Origin: Roseofilum reptotaenium CS-1145
GTDB lineage: Bacteria > Cyanobacteriota > Cyanobacteriia > Cyanobacteriales > Desertifilaceae
Length of the DNA stretch: 64,000 nt
Direction: 5' to 3'
Assembly (NCBI RefSeq): GCF_028330985.1
Contig: NZ_JAQMUE010000080.1
Coordinates: 1 to 64,000, forward strand
The position numbers and the translations under genes are program-made. Numbering within the stretch: the stretch's first letter is position 1; each line of letters begins with the position of its first letter. Below, piece after piece: positions 33,878 through 43,224 of this stretch. The notes beneath the pieces were generated by a model. It did not search any database. It worked only from the letters and a program-made list of their open reading frames with translations, and was not told where the DNA came from.

Positions 33878-36367
33878 ATGATCATCGAAGATGAAGAACT
33901 GCGGCAACTTTATAAGGTCTCTAGCGAGGAACACCTGCAAAATCTAGAGGCAGGTATTTTGCACTTAGAGCAACACCCAGAGGATGGGGAAAAACTTCAA
34001 GAAGTGCTGCGAGAAGCTCATACCCTCAAAGGAGACTCGCGCATGTTGGGGGTGAAGGATGTGGAATCTCTCGCCCATCAAATCGAGCAAGTGGTGGGTA
34101 AACTTAAAGAGGATAGTACAGCACTTCAGGGAGGAATGGGCGATCGCCTCTACTATGGTTTAGATGCCATGGGCAAAATTGTCCAGGAAGCAGTCACTGG
34201 AGAGCCTTCAGGCATTCAATGCTATAAAGCTTTGGCGGTACTCATGGGAGCGAATATCCCCGAAAGCCCCACTTTTCAAGCTGAACCCCAGCCAGAGCAA
34301 ACCCTAGAGCCAGAAGAAGCAGCCTCGGAACCCAAAACCGAACGAGAGGAGCCAATAGAGCTAGAAGAAGCAGCATCTGCCCTTCTCGAACCGGAGTCGA
34401 AACCCCAGCCAGAGGAGCCACCAGCACCACCAGAAGTGCCATCTGCACCGGAGGTCTCCCTTCCCGAACCAGAACCCGTAGTACAGGAGCCACAAGAGCC
34501 TGTAAAACCGATCTCCGTTTCCCCTCGTCCCCCTGTCCCCGCGTCCCCATCTCCCCCACCCGTTCCTCAACAGACAGCCTCAAAGCAGGAAGCACCGATA
34601 GTCAGATCTAAATATCGAATTGAGAGTGTGCGGGTTGCGACTCAAAATTTAGATGATTTGATGACGCAAACGGGAGAGTTAACGGTCAGTAAAATCCGCA
34701 TGGCTCATCATATCAATACCATGAACGATATGGTGAACTTGTGGGAAGAGTGGAACCGACAAACTTATGGCAATCTGGGTTTTGAGCAGAGTCTAGACAA
34801 CTTGCAAGCGCTCAAACAACGCCATGAAGAGTATTTAGAAGAGATGGGGAAACTGTTAAATCAGTTGCGATCGCGAGCCTCCGAAGATGTAGCTCGCTTA
34901 GAGGCGATCGCCAATCAACTCGATTCTGGGATTCGCACCCTACGCCTGTTACCATTATCCACTATTTTTAACCTATTTGGGCGCTTAGTTCGCGATTTAG
35001 CCAAACAACAAGGAAAACAAGTTAACTTAATTCTTGAAGGCGCAGAAACAAAAGCCGATAAACGAATTTTAGAAGAAATGAAAGACCCTTTAATGCACAT
35101 GATCCGTAATAGTATCGATCATGGCATTGAAACTCCCGATGAACGTATTGCTCAAGGCAAGCCAGCTCAAGCAACGATTCATCTTAAAGGGTCTCAAATT
35201 GGCAATAGTATTATTATTGAACTTGAGGATAACGGTCAAGGCTTAAACCTTGACCACATTAAACGCACAGCTAAAAAAAAGGGATTGCGGCGACCTGAAG
35301 AACTTGAAGCCATGAGCGATCAACAAATTCAAGCTCTCATTTTTGCCCCTGGGTTTTCTACTCGAGAGTTCGTAACCGAAGTTTCTGGACGCGGTGTCGG
35401 CTTAGATGTGGTGCGGACCAATGTTGAACATTTGAAGGGAAATATTCATGTTGCATCGACTCCCGGTAAAGGGTGTAAATTTACCATTCAACTGAGTACC
35501 AGTTTAGCCACGGCTTCCGTGTTACTGGTTTCAGTTCAGGATTCAACCTATGCCATTCCAGTGGAATTTGTGAAGACAACTTTGTTAATTCCAGAGGATC
35601 AAATCTTTGCGATCGAGGGTCGAGATACTTATGCGATGGGAGATCAGCCGATTTCTATTGCTCGACTTGAAGAAATTTTAGAATTATCCTCTTCTTCTGA
35701 ATCTGAGTCTGAGTCATACAACCCTAAAACAAGAGAACTTTTGCCTTGTCTGATTCTGCAAGTAGGGCCAGAATCATTGGGCGTAATTGTGGATGAGTTG
35801 CTCGATCAACAGGACATTATTCTTAAACCTCAAAGTCAATTGCTGCAACGGGTACGTAATATCTCCGGGGCGACCATCTTAGGCACAGGGGAAGTCTGTA
35901 TGGTTTTAAATCCTCAAGATTTAATCAAGTCAGTCCAGAAGAGAAATATCCAACGTAAAATCGAGTCGTCACAGGTGGTAAAAGAAAAAGAAGAGCATCG
36001 AAAATCAGCCGTTTTATTGTTAGCGGAAGATTCGATCGCCACCCGCACCCAAGAAAAACGAATTTTGGAAAGTGCTGGTTATGAAGTGGTAACAGCGGTG
36101 GATGGCTTGGATGCTTATAATAAGCTCAGAGGTCGTCATTTTGATGGTGTGATTTCTGATGTGCAAATGCCCAATTTAGACGGATTATCATTAGCAGCTA
36201 AAATTCGGGAGCATAAGGAATATGCCGATTTACCAATTATTTTAGTCACGTCTTTGGCTTCCGATGAAGATAAACATCGGGGCGCAGAAGCTGGGGCAAG
36301 TGCCTATTTAACGAAGGGAGGGTTTAGTCAGGAGTTGTTATTAGAAACCGTACGGCGTTTGGTGTAG
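33878..36367 (+). CDS. CheA-type hybrid histidine kinase (Hpt-HATPase-CheW-REC)
   Basis: 829 residues. Domains in order: Hpt (about 1-115, phospho-His48 in REAHTLKGDSRML), a Pro/Glu-rich linker (about 130-240), the dimerisation/HATPase block with LRLLPLSTIFNLFGRLVRDLAK, HMIRNSIDHGIE (N box) and SGRGVGLDVV (G box), then a CheW-like domain and a C-terminal receiver (LAEDSIATRTQEKRIL, ISDVQMPNLDG with the phospho-Asp, VTSLASDE, AYLTKGGF). This is the layout of cyanobacterial phototaxis/type IV pilus kinases (PilL/HmpE/PixL type). No cheY, cheW or mcp gene adjoins it, so its pathway partners are elsewhere. Confidence 0.92.
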   Translation: MIIEDEELRQLYKVSSEEHLQNLEAGILHLEQHPEDGEKLQEVLREAHTLKGDSRMLGVKDVESLAHQIEQVVGKLKEDSTALQGGMGDRLYYGLDAMGKIVQEAVTGEPSGIQCYKALAVLMGANIPESPTFQAEPQPEQTLEPEEAASEPKTEREEPIELEEAASALLEPESKPQPEEPPAPPEVPSAPEVSLPEPEPVVQEPQEPVKPISVSPRPPVPASPSPPPVPQQTASKQEAPIVRSKYRIESVRVATQNLDDLMTQTGELTVSKIRMAHHINTMNDMVNLWEEWNRQTYGNLGFEQSLDNLQALKQRHEEYLEEMGKLLNQLRSRASEDVARLEAIANQLDSGIRTLRLLPLSTIFNLFGRLVRDLAKQQGKQVNLILEGAETKADKRILEEMKDPLMHMIRNSIDHGIETPDERIAQGKPAQATIHLKGSQIGNSIIIELEDNGQGLNLDHIKRTAKKKGLRRPEELEAMSDQQIQALIFAPGFSTREFVTEVSGRGVGLDVVRTNVEHLKGNIHVASTPGKGCKFTIQLSTSLATASVLLVSVQDSTYAIPVEFVKTTLLIPEDQIFAIEGRDTYAMGDQPISIARLEEILELSSSSESESESYNPKTRELLPCLILQVGPESLGVIVDELLDQQDIILKPQSQLLQRVRNISGATILGTGEVCMVLNPQDLIKSVQKRNIQRKIESSQVVKEKEEHRKSAVLLLAEDSIATRTQEKRILESAGYEVVTAVDGLDAYNKLRGRHFDGVISDVQMPNLDGLSLAAKIREHKEYADLPIILVTSLASDEDKHRGAEAGASAYLTKGGFSQELLLETVRRLV
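34503..34560 (+). repeat. Pyrimidine-rich dispersed repeat inside the kinase linker
   Basis: TCCCCTCGTCCCCCTGTCCCCGCGTCCCC resembles the CCGTGTCTCCGCGTCCCCGCGTCC repeats found between genes here (61999-62030, 36442-36470). In this frame it encodes the Pro/Ser/Val linker SPRPPVPASPSPPPVP. The intergenic repeat appears to have been captured by the coding sequence. Confidence 0.6.
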
Positions 36368-36496
36368 ATGATACAGCGCTTTACACGCCAGAAGGGTAAT
36401 GGGGAATAGGCAAAAGGCAAGAGGGAGTGGGCAGTAATCTCCGTGTCTCAGAGTCCCCCCATCCCCCCACGTTGCCATTTTTCTGGGGAGAGGAGT
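36368..36496. repeat. Short tandem repeats between convergent genes
   Basis: GGGGAATAGGCAAAAGGCAAGAGGG and TCCCCCCATCCCCCCACG, typical heptamer-like STRR and pyrimidine-rich repeats of cyanobacteria. No gene; probably holds both terminators of the kinase and peptidase genes. Confidence 0.5.
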
Positions 36497-37534
36497 TTAT
36501 TCGAGTTTAATGGTTTGAGTTACATTCATCAGGGTCTTATCGCCGCGTTTAAGCTGATATTCTCCGCGCCAAGTTCCTGGAATTAGGGGGCGATCGCGGC
36601 TGTTTCTTTTACCAGCGTAAACTAGGATGATGCGATTGGGGCGATCGCGCACGCTCGTGTTCTCGCTCACCACCTCACCTTGGGGATCGATCACCCGCAA
36701 ATGTTCCTCATCTCCTTGTAATACGCCAAACCCATGCACCCAGAACACCAACGCTCCTCCCTGCACTGAGAGGCGATCGTCGCGAAACTCACCCGACCAA
36801 ACCCGATCCAAATCCGGCAGTTCACTGGCAAATCCTGCCCGAATCAACCCCATCGGTTGATACTCAATCTCCGTACTCCACAGGGAAGTCCCCGAAACAT
36901 TACATCCCGGCTCCGCTTCCGGCCCCACAAACGGATCGACTACATTCCCCTGATACCGCACTGTCAAATGCACATGGGGAAACGAAGACTCTCCAGAAGA
37001 CCCCACCATCCCCAACACCGTGCCTGTTTGTACCTCCGTTCCCGGTTGCACTGCCACACTCCCCTGGCGTAAATGACAATATTGGGTTTCCCAACCCTGG
37101 CCATGATCGATGACCATACCATTACCACAATTAATACCTTCAATGGCCTCTAAATCTGCCGGAGATGTAATCCGCCTATCTTCGATCCCATCCCGTACCC
37201 GTAACACTCGCCCCGGAGCAGCCGCCAGCACGGGTACACCTTGCTGCATTGCCCACTCATCCGGAATCCCAAAATCCGTTCCAGAATGACCATCATCCGT
37301 CATCCGGCCACATCCCACATCCACATAACCTGGCCCTGGATCGCGGTCTACATAGCGCAGAATATAACAGTCCTCTCCTAAAGAACACTGAATCGGTTGG
37401 GCAAATTTCGGCCAAGTTTGAGTTTGGGCCTGACTATTGCCATTCAATAGGCTACAACTGGTAAATAGGATTACGCCTACAACCATCAGCAGTATTGTGG
37501 ATACACGGTTGAGTCTTAAGAGCTTCATAACCAA
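36497..37534 (-). CDS. M23-family peptidase, putative lipoprotein
   Basis: 345 residues. A hydrophobic N-terminus with a lipobox-like SCSLL (LFTSC) suggests an outer- or inner-membrane lipoprotein. The M23 (LytM) zinc motifs are HSGTDFGIPDE (His and Asp) and FPHVHLTVRYQG (His-x-His). The extra C-terminal half (LDRVWSGEFRDDRLS, FWVHGFGVLQGDEEHLRVIDP) forms an Ig-like or jelly-roll region typical of cyanobacterial M23 proteins. It likely cleaves peptidoglycan cross-links or activates other hydrolases. Confidence 0.85.
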   Translation of the reverse strand: MVMKLLRLNRVSTILLMVVGVILFTSCSLLNGNSQAQTQTWPKFAQPIQCSLGEDCYILRYVDRDPGPGYVDVGCGRMTDDGHSGTDFGIPDEWAMQQGVPVLAAAPGRVLRVRDGIEDRRITSPADLEAIEGINCGNGMVIDHGQGWETQYCHLRQGSVAVQPGTEVQTGTVLGMVGSSGESSFPHVHLTVRYQGNVVDPFVGPEAEPGCNVSGTSLWSTEIEYQPMGLIRAGFASELPDLDRVWSGEFRDDRLSVQGGALVFWVHGFGVLQGDEEHLRVIDPQGEVVSENTSVRDRPNRIILVYAGKRNSRDRPLIPGTWRGEYQLKRGDKTLMNVTQTIKLE

Positions 37535-37598
37535 AATCCGGGTCTAAGTGCGGTAAGATACAAGTTATTCCTATAATTATACTCTCCGTCCCGATCTC

Positions 37599-38966
37599 AT
37601 GACCCAATCTGCACTCCAGAGAGCTTGGTTATCTCTTCCCGAACAGGCTTCAGAATCTAGTGTTAACCAAAATTTTATACCCGTTTTCTTAGACTCCCTA
37701 GGATTTACTCAACATGAATATTGTTGTGAATATTATATTGGTAGAGGTAAGCATAAGGTTGATTTTGCAGCTCGTCAAAACACGGACACTGATAAATTTG
37801 CTCAAACTCGCCAAGACCCCTTTTTAATCATTGAAAGTAAAGGACGGCATATTAATTTCATGCATAAAACGCCCTATAAAAAGACCGTCGATCAGCTCAA
37901 GTATTATCTAGCTTCTGAAGCCACTCATTGTCAATCAGTGCGCTGGGGTATGATTACGAATGGAGATTATATTCAATTGTTTCGCAAGCATGGCAAGGTT
38001 GTCTTTCCGGTGACAAAACTGATTCAACTGGATGCAGAGAATATCGATCAAAAAATTGCTAATATTAAACAATATATAGAAGGGCCAATAAGAGCATTAT
38101 TTGTTGCTCTGTATAACAATAAAGGTGGAGTAGGAAAAACTACAACGACCATTAATCTAGCTGCTACTCTAAATGGGGTCTATCATAAAAAAGTTTTAGT
38201 GGTTGACTTCGATCCTAATCAGAGAGATCTGAGCAAAAACTTAGCGATTAAACCGGCATCAGAATCTTTATATGATTGCTTAGAGGACTACAGAAACCAT
38301 CACATCATCAATGCTATCTCGACCTATAGAGTGAAATATCGTCAGGGAAAAGAATATGGGTTTGATGTCATTCCCGCCGATCAAAAATTTCTGCATCTAA
38401 AAGAGCAAGAATTGACGGCCAAGGTAACGAGAGGTAGATTAAGTCAGTTGTTACATTCATTGAAAAATGAATACGATTATATTATTATTGATGCACCAAC
38501 GAATTGGAAAATTTTTAGTCAAGAAGCCATCATTACCACAGATGTTGTGTTGATGCCGACTCAGTATAATAATCTCGCCTCTTTAGAAAATGCGGCAATG
38601 GCAATATCGGAGTTGTTTCCAGAAGTTGGCAGGCAAAAACGGGAAATATTTTTTCCTGATTGTGCCGATCCAATTGCTTTACCTATTTTTTATAATCAAG
38701 GCAGTGCAAAAATTCCAGAGCCTCAGAAAATTCAAGCACAGAAAGCGATTGAAGAAATTATTGATAGATATCACCAGCAATTGGGATTAAATCTCTTTCC
38801 TTATTTCTTTCCTAAATATAAGCGATCGACGCAAAATAGGGATGTTTTTACCGTGAATAACTATGCTTATATTGCGAACGGTGCTTTTGCTAGAAAACCA
38901 GGGGTTTATCTGCATAAAACTGTTTTGGAGAGTTACAAAAAGTTAGTTAGGGAGTATTTTATCTAA
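37599..38966 (+). CDS. Fusion of PD-(D/E)XK (HsdR_N-like) domain and ParA-type ATPase
   Basis: 455 residues. Residues about 20-140 look like the N-terminal nuclease-type domain of type I restriction R subunits: KVDFAAR (Asp55), FLIIESKG (Glu79, Lys81), WGMITNGDYIQLF. From about 166 a ParA/MinD-type ATPase follows: KGGVGKTT (175-182, deviant Walker A), VVDFDPNQRD (A'), IIIDAPTNW (Walker B) and VLMPTQYNNLA. The C-terminus has NRDVFTVNNYAYIANGAF, unlike plain plasmid ParA. The next gene, a ParB-like protein, overlaps its stop by one base. The pair converges on the Ssp operon with 12 bp between genes. A role in partition alone would not need the nuclease-like domain. Confidence 0.85.
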   Translation: MTQSALQRAWLSLPEQASESSVNQNFIPVFLDSLGFTQHEYCCEYYIGRGKHKVDFAARQNTDTDKFAQTRQDPFLIIESKGRHINFMHKTPYKKTVDQLKYYLASEATHCQSVRWGMITNGDYIQLFRKHGKVVFPVTKLIQLDAENIDQKIANIKQYIEGPIRALFVALYNNKGGVGKTTTTINLAATLNGVYHKKVLVVDFDPNQRDLSKNLAIKPASESLYDCLEDYRNHHIINAISTYRVKYRQGKEYGFDVIPADQKFLHLKEQELTAKVTRGRLSQLLHSLKNEYDYIIIDAPTNWKIFSQEAIITTDVVLMPTQYNNLASLENAAMAISELFPEVGRQKREIFFPDCADPIALPIFYNQGSAKIPEPQKIQAQKAIEEIIDRYHQQLGLNLFPYFFPKYKRSTQNRDVFTVNNYAYIANGAFARKPGVYLHKTVLESYKKLVREYFI

Positions 38967-39661
38967 TGCAACAGGAAATTGGCGCTCTAATGTACCTCTA
39001 TTTAGAGGAAATTGAACCGGGAGAACCGGTAAGGATGCATGAGTTTCTGATTAAAGAGACTGCGAAGGCAGTCAGTCAGGCAGGCGATCGCAACTGGCTG
39101 CCGATCCTCGTCAAACAAATCGGTCAAGATCGCTACCAAGTCATCAGTAATATGTTCGCCTATGCTGTCGCTGAAGAAGCCGGTTTAGAGAAAGTCTGGT
39201 GTATTATTGCCGATGATTCAGAAGCGACTCAAACCGCCTCCGAGCTACTCTCTCAAGAGCGCTTACCGAAAATCGACTTAGCCACTGCAACCGTTGACGA
39301 GATTCAGTGCGGATTAGATTACTTAATCCATCGCCCAGTCAATCCCTTAAAAGGGGTAAAAATTGCTGTGGCAACGAACCGTATTGTTGAAGCACCGCGC
39401 CACCATTGGAAGTCGAGTTTAATGGAGGTAACTAAGCTCAAGTGTGGCATTACTAAAGGTGCAAAGCTGAATGTATTTAAGGAAATCTTTTATCTCTCTG
39501 CTCAACCGACTAGCACCCTGGAGGAAGCGCAAGAGGATATTCAGGTAACCGATCTGAAGAGTTTAACGGTTGCCGAATTGAAAAAAATTGCCAAAGAACG
39601 GGAATTATCAGGTTATTCTAAATTGAAGAAAGCAGAGTTGATTGAGCTGTTAAAGACGTAA
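38966..39661 (+). CDS. ParB-like protein with C-terminal Rho_N/SAP-like domain
   Basis: 231 residues; its ATG overlaps the ParA-fusion stop (TAATG). The N-terminal half resembles a ParB N-terminal domain: NWLPILVKQIGQDRYQVISNMFAYAVAEEAGLEKVWCIIAD. The GERR-type CTP-binding motif of true ParB proteins is replaced by SNMFAY, so CTP binding is doubtful. The C-terminus has the Rho_N nucleic-acid-binding motif LKSLTVAELKKIAKERELSGYSKLKKAELIELL. No helix-turn-helix for parS binding is visible. The gene's final codon lies 12 bp from the stop of sspA. Confidence 0.8.
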   Translation: MQQEIGALMYLYLEEIEPGEPVRMHEFLIKETAKAVSQAGDRNWLPILVKQIGQDRYQVISNMFAYAVAEEAGLEKVWCIIADDSEATQTASELLSQERLPKIDLATATVDEIQCGLDYLIHRPVNPLKGVKIAVATNRIVEAPRHHWKSSLMEVTKLKCGITKGAKLNVFKEIFYLSAQPTSTLEEAQEDIQVTDLKSLTVAELKKIAKERELSGYSKLKKAELIELLKT

Positions 39662-39673
39662 GTGGCGATGCTT

Positions 39674-40834
39674 TTAATTCAGGAGTTGATTGAGTTTAGC
39701 GATCGCCTCTACTAAGATCGAGGCAGCGCGATCGATCTCGGTTTCTGTGGTAAATTTACCGAGGCTGATTCGTAGCGCTCCGTCAATTTCAGGCTCTGGC
39801 AGTTGCATGGCTCGGAGAACATGGGAGGGGGCTGGGGTTCCGGAAGAACAGGCTGCTCCGGTGGAGATGGCGAGTTGATGACGGACTCTGGCAATGATGG
39901 CGCTGTTGGGAATATGGGGAATGGAAATGTGCAAGTTTCCGGCTAAACGGTGGTTGAGATCGCCGTTGACGATGAGGTTGGGGATATTTTCGGCGAGCAG
40001 AGATTGGAGGCGATCGCGGTTTTGGGCAATTCTGCTTTCATCCTCTTCCATTTCCTGGTAACGTAAGGCACAGGCTTCTCCTAAACCGACAATACCAGGA
40101 GTGTTGAGAGTTCCGGGACGGATTTCTCGCTCTTGCCCTCCACCATAAAGCAGGGAATGGAGGGAATAACGGGGACGGATAACTAATGCGCCGATGCCTT
40201 TGGGAGCGTAAAGTTTATGACCAGAAATGGCGAGATAGGTGATTCCCCAGTCGGAGAAGTTGATGGGAATTTTACCGACGGCTTGAGAGCCATCACAGAA
40301 CCAGGGGACAGAATGGTTTTGGGCTATTTGACCGATGGTTTGTAGGGGGTAAATGTTGCCGACTTCGTTATTGGCTGCCATGAGGCACAGGAGATCGGCT
40401 CCTTGGGAGCAGAGGTGTTCGAGATGTTCTAAGTCAATTCGTGCTTGGCGATCGACTTTGAGCCACTCAATTTCCACCCGTCCATTGTCTTCCAAGGCTT
40501 TGCAAGTGTCTAAAACGGCTTTGTGTTCAACGGGAGAAACAATGAGACGAGGTGGATGCCAATCCGTATATTTGGGAACTTGCCCTTGAATGACTAGATT
40601 GATGCTTTCGGTGGCTCCAGAGGTAAAAATGATGTCTTTGGGAGCAGCATGGACGAGTTGAGCGATTTGTTTACGCGCTTTTTTCACGGCCTTTGCTGCT
40701 TGGTCACCATAGTGATGATCGATACTGCTGGCGTTCCCGAAAGTGGCAGTCATGGTTTCGAGGATGCGATCGGCGATGCGGAGATCGACCGGTGTCGTCG
40801 CATGATAATCAAGGTAAATTGGGTATGAATCCAT
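39674..40834 (-). CDS. sspA: Cysteine desulfurase, SspA/DndA role
   Basis: 386 residues of the NifS/IscS class: YLDYHATTPVD, SGATESINL, the PLP-binding Lys207 in ISGHKLYAPKG, the RPGT loop, and the catalytic Cys329 in STGAACSSG. In phosphorothioation systems this enzyme supplies sulfur from cysteine to the SspD/DndC protein. Its position as last gene of the leftward cluster, 46 bp after sspE, supports that function rather than general Fe-S assembly, although either is possible biochemically. Confidence 0.88.
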   Translation of the reverse strand: MDSYPIYLDYHATTPVDLRIADRILETMTATFGNASSIDHHYGDQAAKAVKKARKQIAQLVHAAPKDIIFTSGATESINLVIQGQVPKYTDWHPPRLIVSPVEHKAVLDTCKALEDNGRVEIEWLKVDRQARIDLEHLEHLCSQGADLLCLMAANNEVGNIYPLQTIGQIAQNHSVPWFCDGSQAVGKIPINFSDWGITYLAISGHKLYAPKGIGALVIRPRYSLHSLLYGGGQEREIRPGTLNTPGIVGLGEACALRYQEMEEDESRIAQNRDRLQSLLAENIPNLIVNGDLNHRLAGNLHISIPHIPNSAIIARVRHQLAISTGAACSSGTPAPSHVLRAMQLPEPEIDGALRISLGKFTTETEIDRAASILVEAIAKLNQLLN

Positions 40835-40880
40835 TACTAAAGAATGATAATTTTAGGAATATTTCCCGCCATTATCATAG

Positions 40881-43202
40881 CTATTCTGTTAACCATTGAT
40901 TCATTCGTTCCCAAAGAATATCACATATACGTTCAGTTCTTCTCTCAACTAATGCTTTATCCCATGTACCTGTCGGGCCAACTTGTACAATTGGCTTGAT
41001 ATGGTGAGCCAAAGATGCCTTAGTTAAACTGGTAATCGTAGGATCTTTTAAATCAATTCCATATTGTTGAGCTTTTTGCTGTAATTTCGCAATTTCCTGT
41101 TGGTTAGTTTCAGCTAAGTGACAATAGTAAATCCACTTTTGGATCCATTTTTTGTTTGCAGCAGAACTATTGATATTAGTCGGTAGTAAAGTTAAGTTCC
41201 CAATTTGCTGATAATCATCTTGATTGTATAATGCTTCATCCCAACTATCATCATCATGCAAACGATCAGACTTTTGAGGTGCAATATGTTCAATCGTTTT
41301 TAAGTCTGGAGATTTCCATTTTCTGGTATCTAGGTAATCTGGACTCGATCCAGCTTCTAAACTTTTCATTAAACCTATTTCATCTGGATCAGGGATTGTA
41401 TTGTGTGACGTAACCATTAGAGCAAATTTAGAAACAATTTTAACATTGTCGTATCTAAGATGAGACATAGCTTTTTGTTTCCAATCTGCTTTTGTTCCTA
41501 TTTTTTTATCTTCTAGAATACCCTGAAAATAGCTTTTGAGTGAGTCTAAGGATAATTGAGAATCTCCTTTCTGCCATGATATTTTTGTACGGAGTAATGT
41601 TCTATAGATTTCATCTAAACCCGCATTGGGTAAAGCGGAACGCCAAAGGGTAAAGAAAGCTGCCACTACCTTACAGACATTCATAAAATTTAAACCTACA
41701 ACATGATTATCATCCTTATTCTTTAAGTAAAGGGAGTAAAAACGACTAAGAACCGTGTTAGCCATTTTATGATTGGCCTCTTGAAGATATACAAAACAAA
41801 AAATAGCTTCTTTCTTTTGTTCTTGGCATTGTGTTTCCTGGAAGATAGGAGCCTCAGCAGGATCTTTATATTTAACAAGATCATTCCAGTATGTAGCAAT
41901 ATCTGCCATCCTATGGATAAATTCTTGCTTGTCATTTTGGGATTGACATTCATTATATTTTTTAGTTAGCCATCCTCTTTGAGAACTAAACTGACGAGAA
42001 GGCTCTTTTCCTCCATCATAGGTTAATCCGAACAAATTCAAATAGTCATTAGTGAGCTTGTTTTTATCAGAAGAACTCTTAGAATCACTAAATAACTCAT
42101 CTATTTTAGAAAAATGATGGGCGGACACTGACTCTTTAAATCCACCATTAGTATTAACAGAGTTAACCACTAATGGTTTAAATGTTTCAAGTGCAGTCAA
42201 CGGAGTACCTGTTGCATTAAGAGATTGAAACATATCAAATGCCCAATCTTCTGAATTTGGGAGTATAATTGTAAAACAACAACGCTTGAGTAAGTAATAA
42301 CTAAAGGCAAGGAGTTGTATTATAGACCAAATTCTAGACTCAGGAAAAGGCATTTTATCTCCACCATTTTTGATAACCTCAACTAGCTCTGGTCGATCAT
42401 AACTCCATAAATCTTCTTGAGGGACTCTTTCTAAAATCTCTGATGCTGATGGAAAATCTTGATCCTCATCCTCTGATTTATGACTATCTTCTACCACTTT
42501 TTTTAAGCAATTGGACATTTTCCTTAAATTTGCACCCACTAAAGAGCTTTTAGGAATAGGGGGGAATTTCGGATTTTTTTCTGATATTGTCCGTATAAAT
42601 AAAGCCAAGTAATACGAAGTGTCAGACTGATACGAGTCATCAGTACCTTCAAATGTCCAAGTATCGACTTGTCCTCGGATAATTATTGGTTTTTGCTGTG
42701 GATTTCCACGTTTTAAATCAACAGAAAATAGTTTTTGTAGCATTGATTTATAGCGGTTTACGGCTTCCTTCAAGCTATCGCAAGCGTTTCTTATACCATC
42801 ATCAGTAGGATTTTTGGGTAACTTAGACTCATGAAAACATAATCTTTCATATACTTGACAGGCAAGTAGTGCAAGAGTTGATATTCTTTGTTGTCCATCA
42901 ATGACGTTATATATTGTTTCGGGTAATCCTCGATCATCTAAAGGATAAATATTATTTTTTTTATCTTTCTCTGCCAAGAGAATAATAGTACCTAAAAAGC
43001 GGATGGCATTATAATCAGTCTTATCTGGATCGACTAATAAATCGACTCCATTACAGATATCTTCCATGAGTTGATCTATATTTTCTCTAGACCAGCTATA
43101 CTCACGTTGATATAAGGGAATATAAAATCCGACATCTGGAGTTTGAAAGAAATCAGATACACTTTTACTTGAACTATCAAATGCTGTAGAGATATCAAAC
43201 AT
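40881..43202 (-). CDS. sspE: DUF262/DUF1524 restriction effector, SspE-like
   Basis: 773 residues. The N-terminal DUF262 domain has YQREYSW (residues 31-37) and DGQQR (102-106), the ParB/sulfiredoxin-like NTPase motif that senses phosphorothioation in SspE. The C-terminal DUF1524 region has TIEHIAPQ (His639) and GNLTLLPTNINSSAANKKW, the His-Asn-Asn HNH-nuclease pattern shared with GmrSD. In the published Ssp system this protein is a PT-stimulated NTPase that nicks unmodified phage DNA. Gene starts 22 bp after sspD in the same direction. Confidence 0.88.
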   Translation of the reverse strand: MFDISTAFDSSSKSVSDFFQTPDVGFYIPLYQREYSWSRENIDQLMEDICNGVDLLVDPDKTDYNAIRFLGTIILLAEKDKKNNIYPLDDRGLPETIYNVIDGQQRISTLALLACQVYERLCFHESKLPKNPTDDGIRNACDSLKEAVNRYKSMLQKLFSVDLKRGNPQQKPIIIRGQVDTWTFEGTDDSYQSDTSYYLALFIRTISEKNPKFPPIPKSSLVGANLRKMSNCLKKVVEDSHKSEDEDQDFPSASEILERVPQEDLWSYDRPELVEVIKNGGDKMPFPESRIWSIIQLLAFSYYLLKRCCFTIILPNSEDWAFDMFQSLNATGTPLTALETFKPLVVNSVNTNGGFKESVSAHHFSKIDELFSDSKSSSDKNKLTNDYLNLFGLTYDGGKEPSRQFSSQRGWLTKKYNECQSQNDKQEFIHRMADIATYWNDLVKYKDPAEAPIFQETQCQEQKKEAIFCFVYLQEANHKMANTVLSRFYSLYLKNKDDNHVVGLNFMNVCKVVAAFFTLWRSALPNAGLDEIYRTLLRTKISWQKGDSQLSLDSLKSYFQGILEDKKIGTKADWKQKAMSHLRYDNVKIVSKFALMVTSHNTIPDPDEIGLMKSLEAGSSPDYLDTRKWKSPDLKTIEHIAPQKSDRLHDDDSWDEALYNQDDYQQIGNLTLLPTNINSSAANKKWIQKWIYYCHLAETNQQEIAKLQQKAQQYGIDLKDPTITSLTKASLAHHIKPIVQVGPTGTWDKALVERRTERICDILWERMNQWLTE

Positions 43203-43224
43203 AATGTAATTCCTACCAGATATT

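Noticed and set aside
37599-39661. Plasmid partition locus (ParA/ParB) suggesting an integrated plasmid
   Set aside because: The nuclease-like N-terminus, the missing GERR motif in the ParB-like protein and the lack of a replication gene make this unlikely.
40881-43202. Stand-alone GmrSD type IV restriction enzyme
   Set aside because: Same domains, but position within the cluster next to SspD- and SspA-like genes favours SspE.
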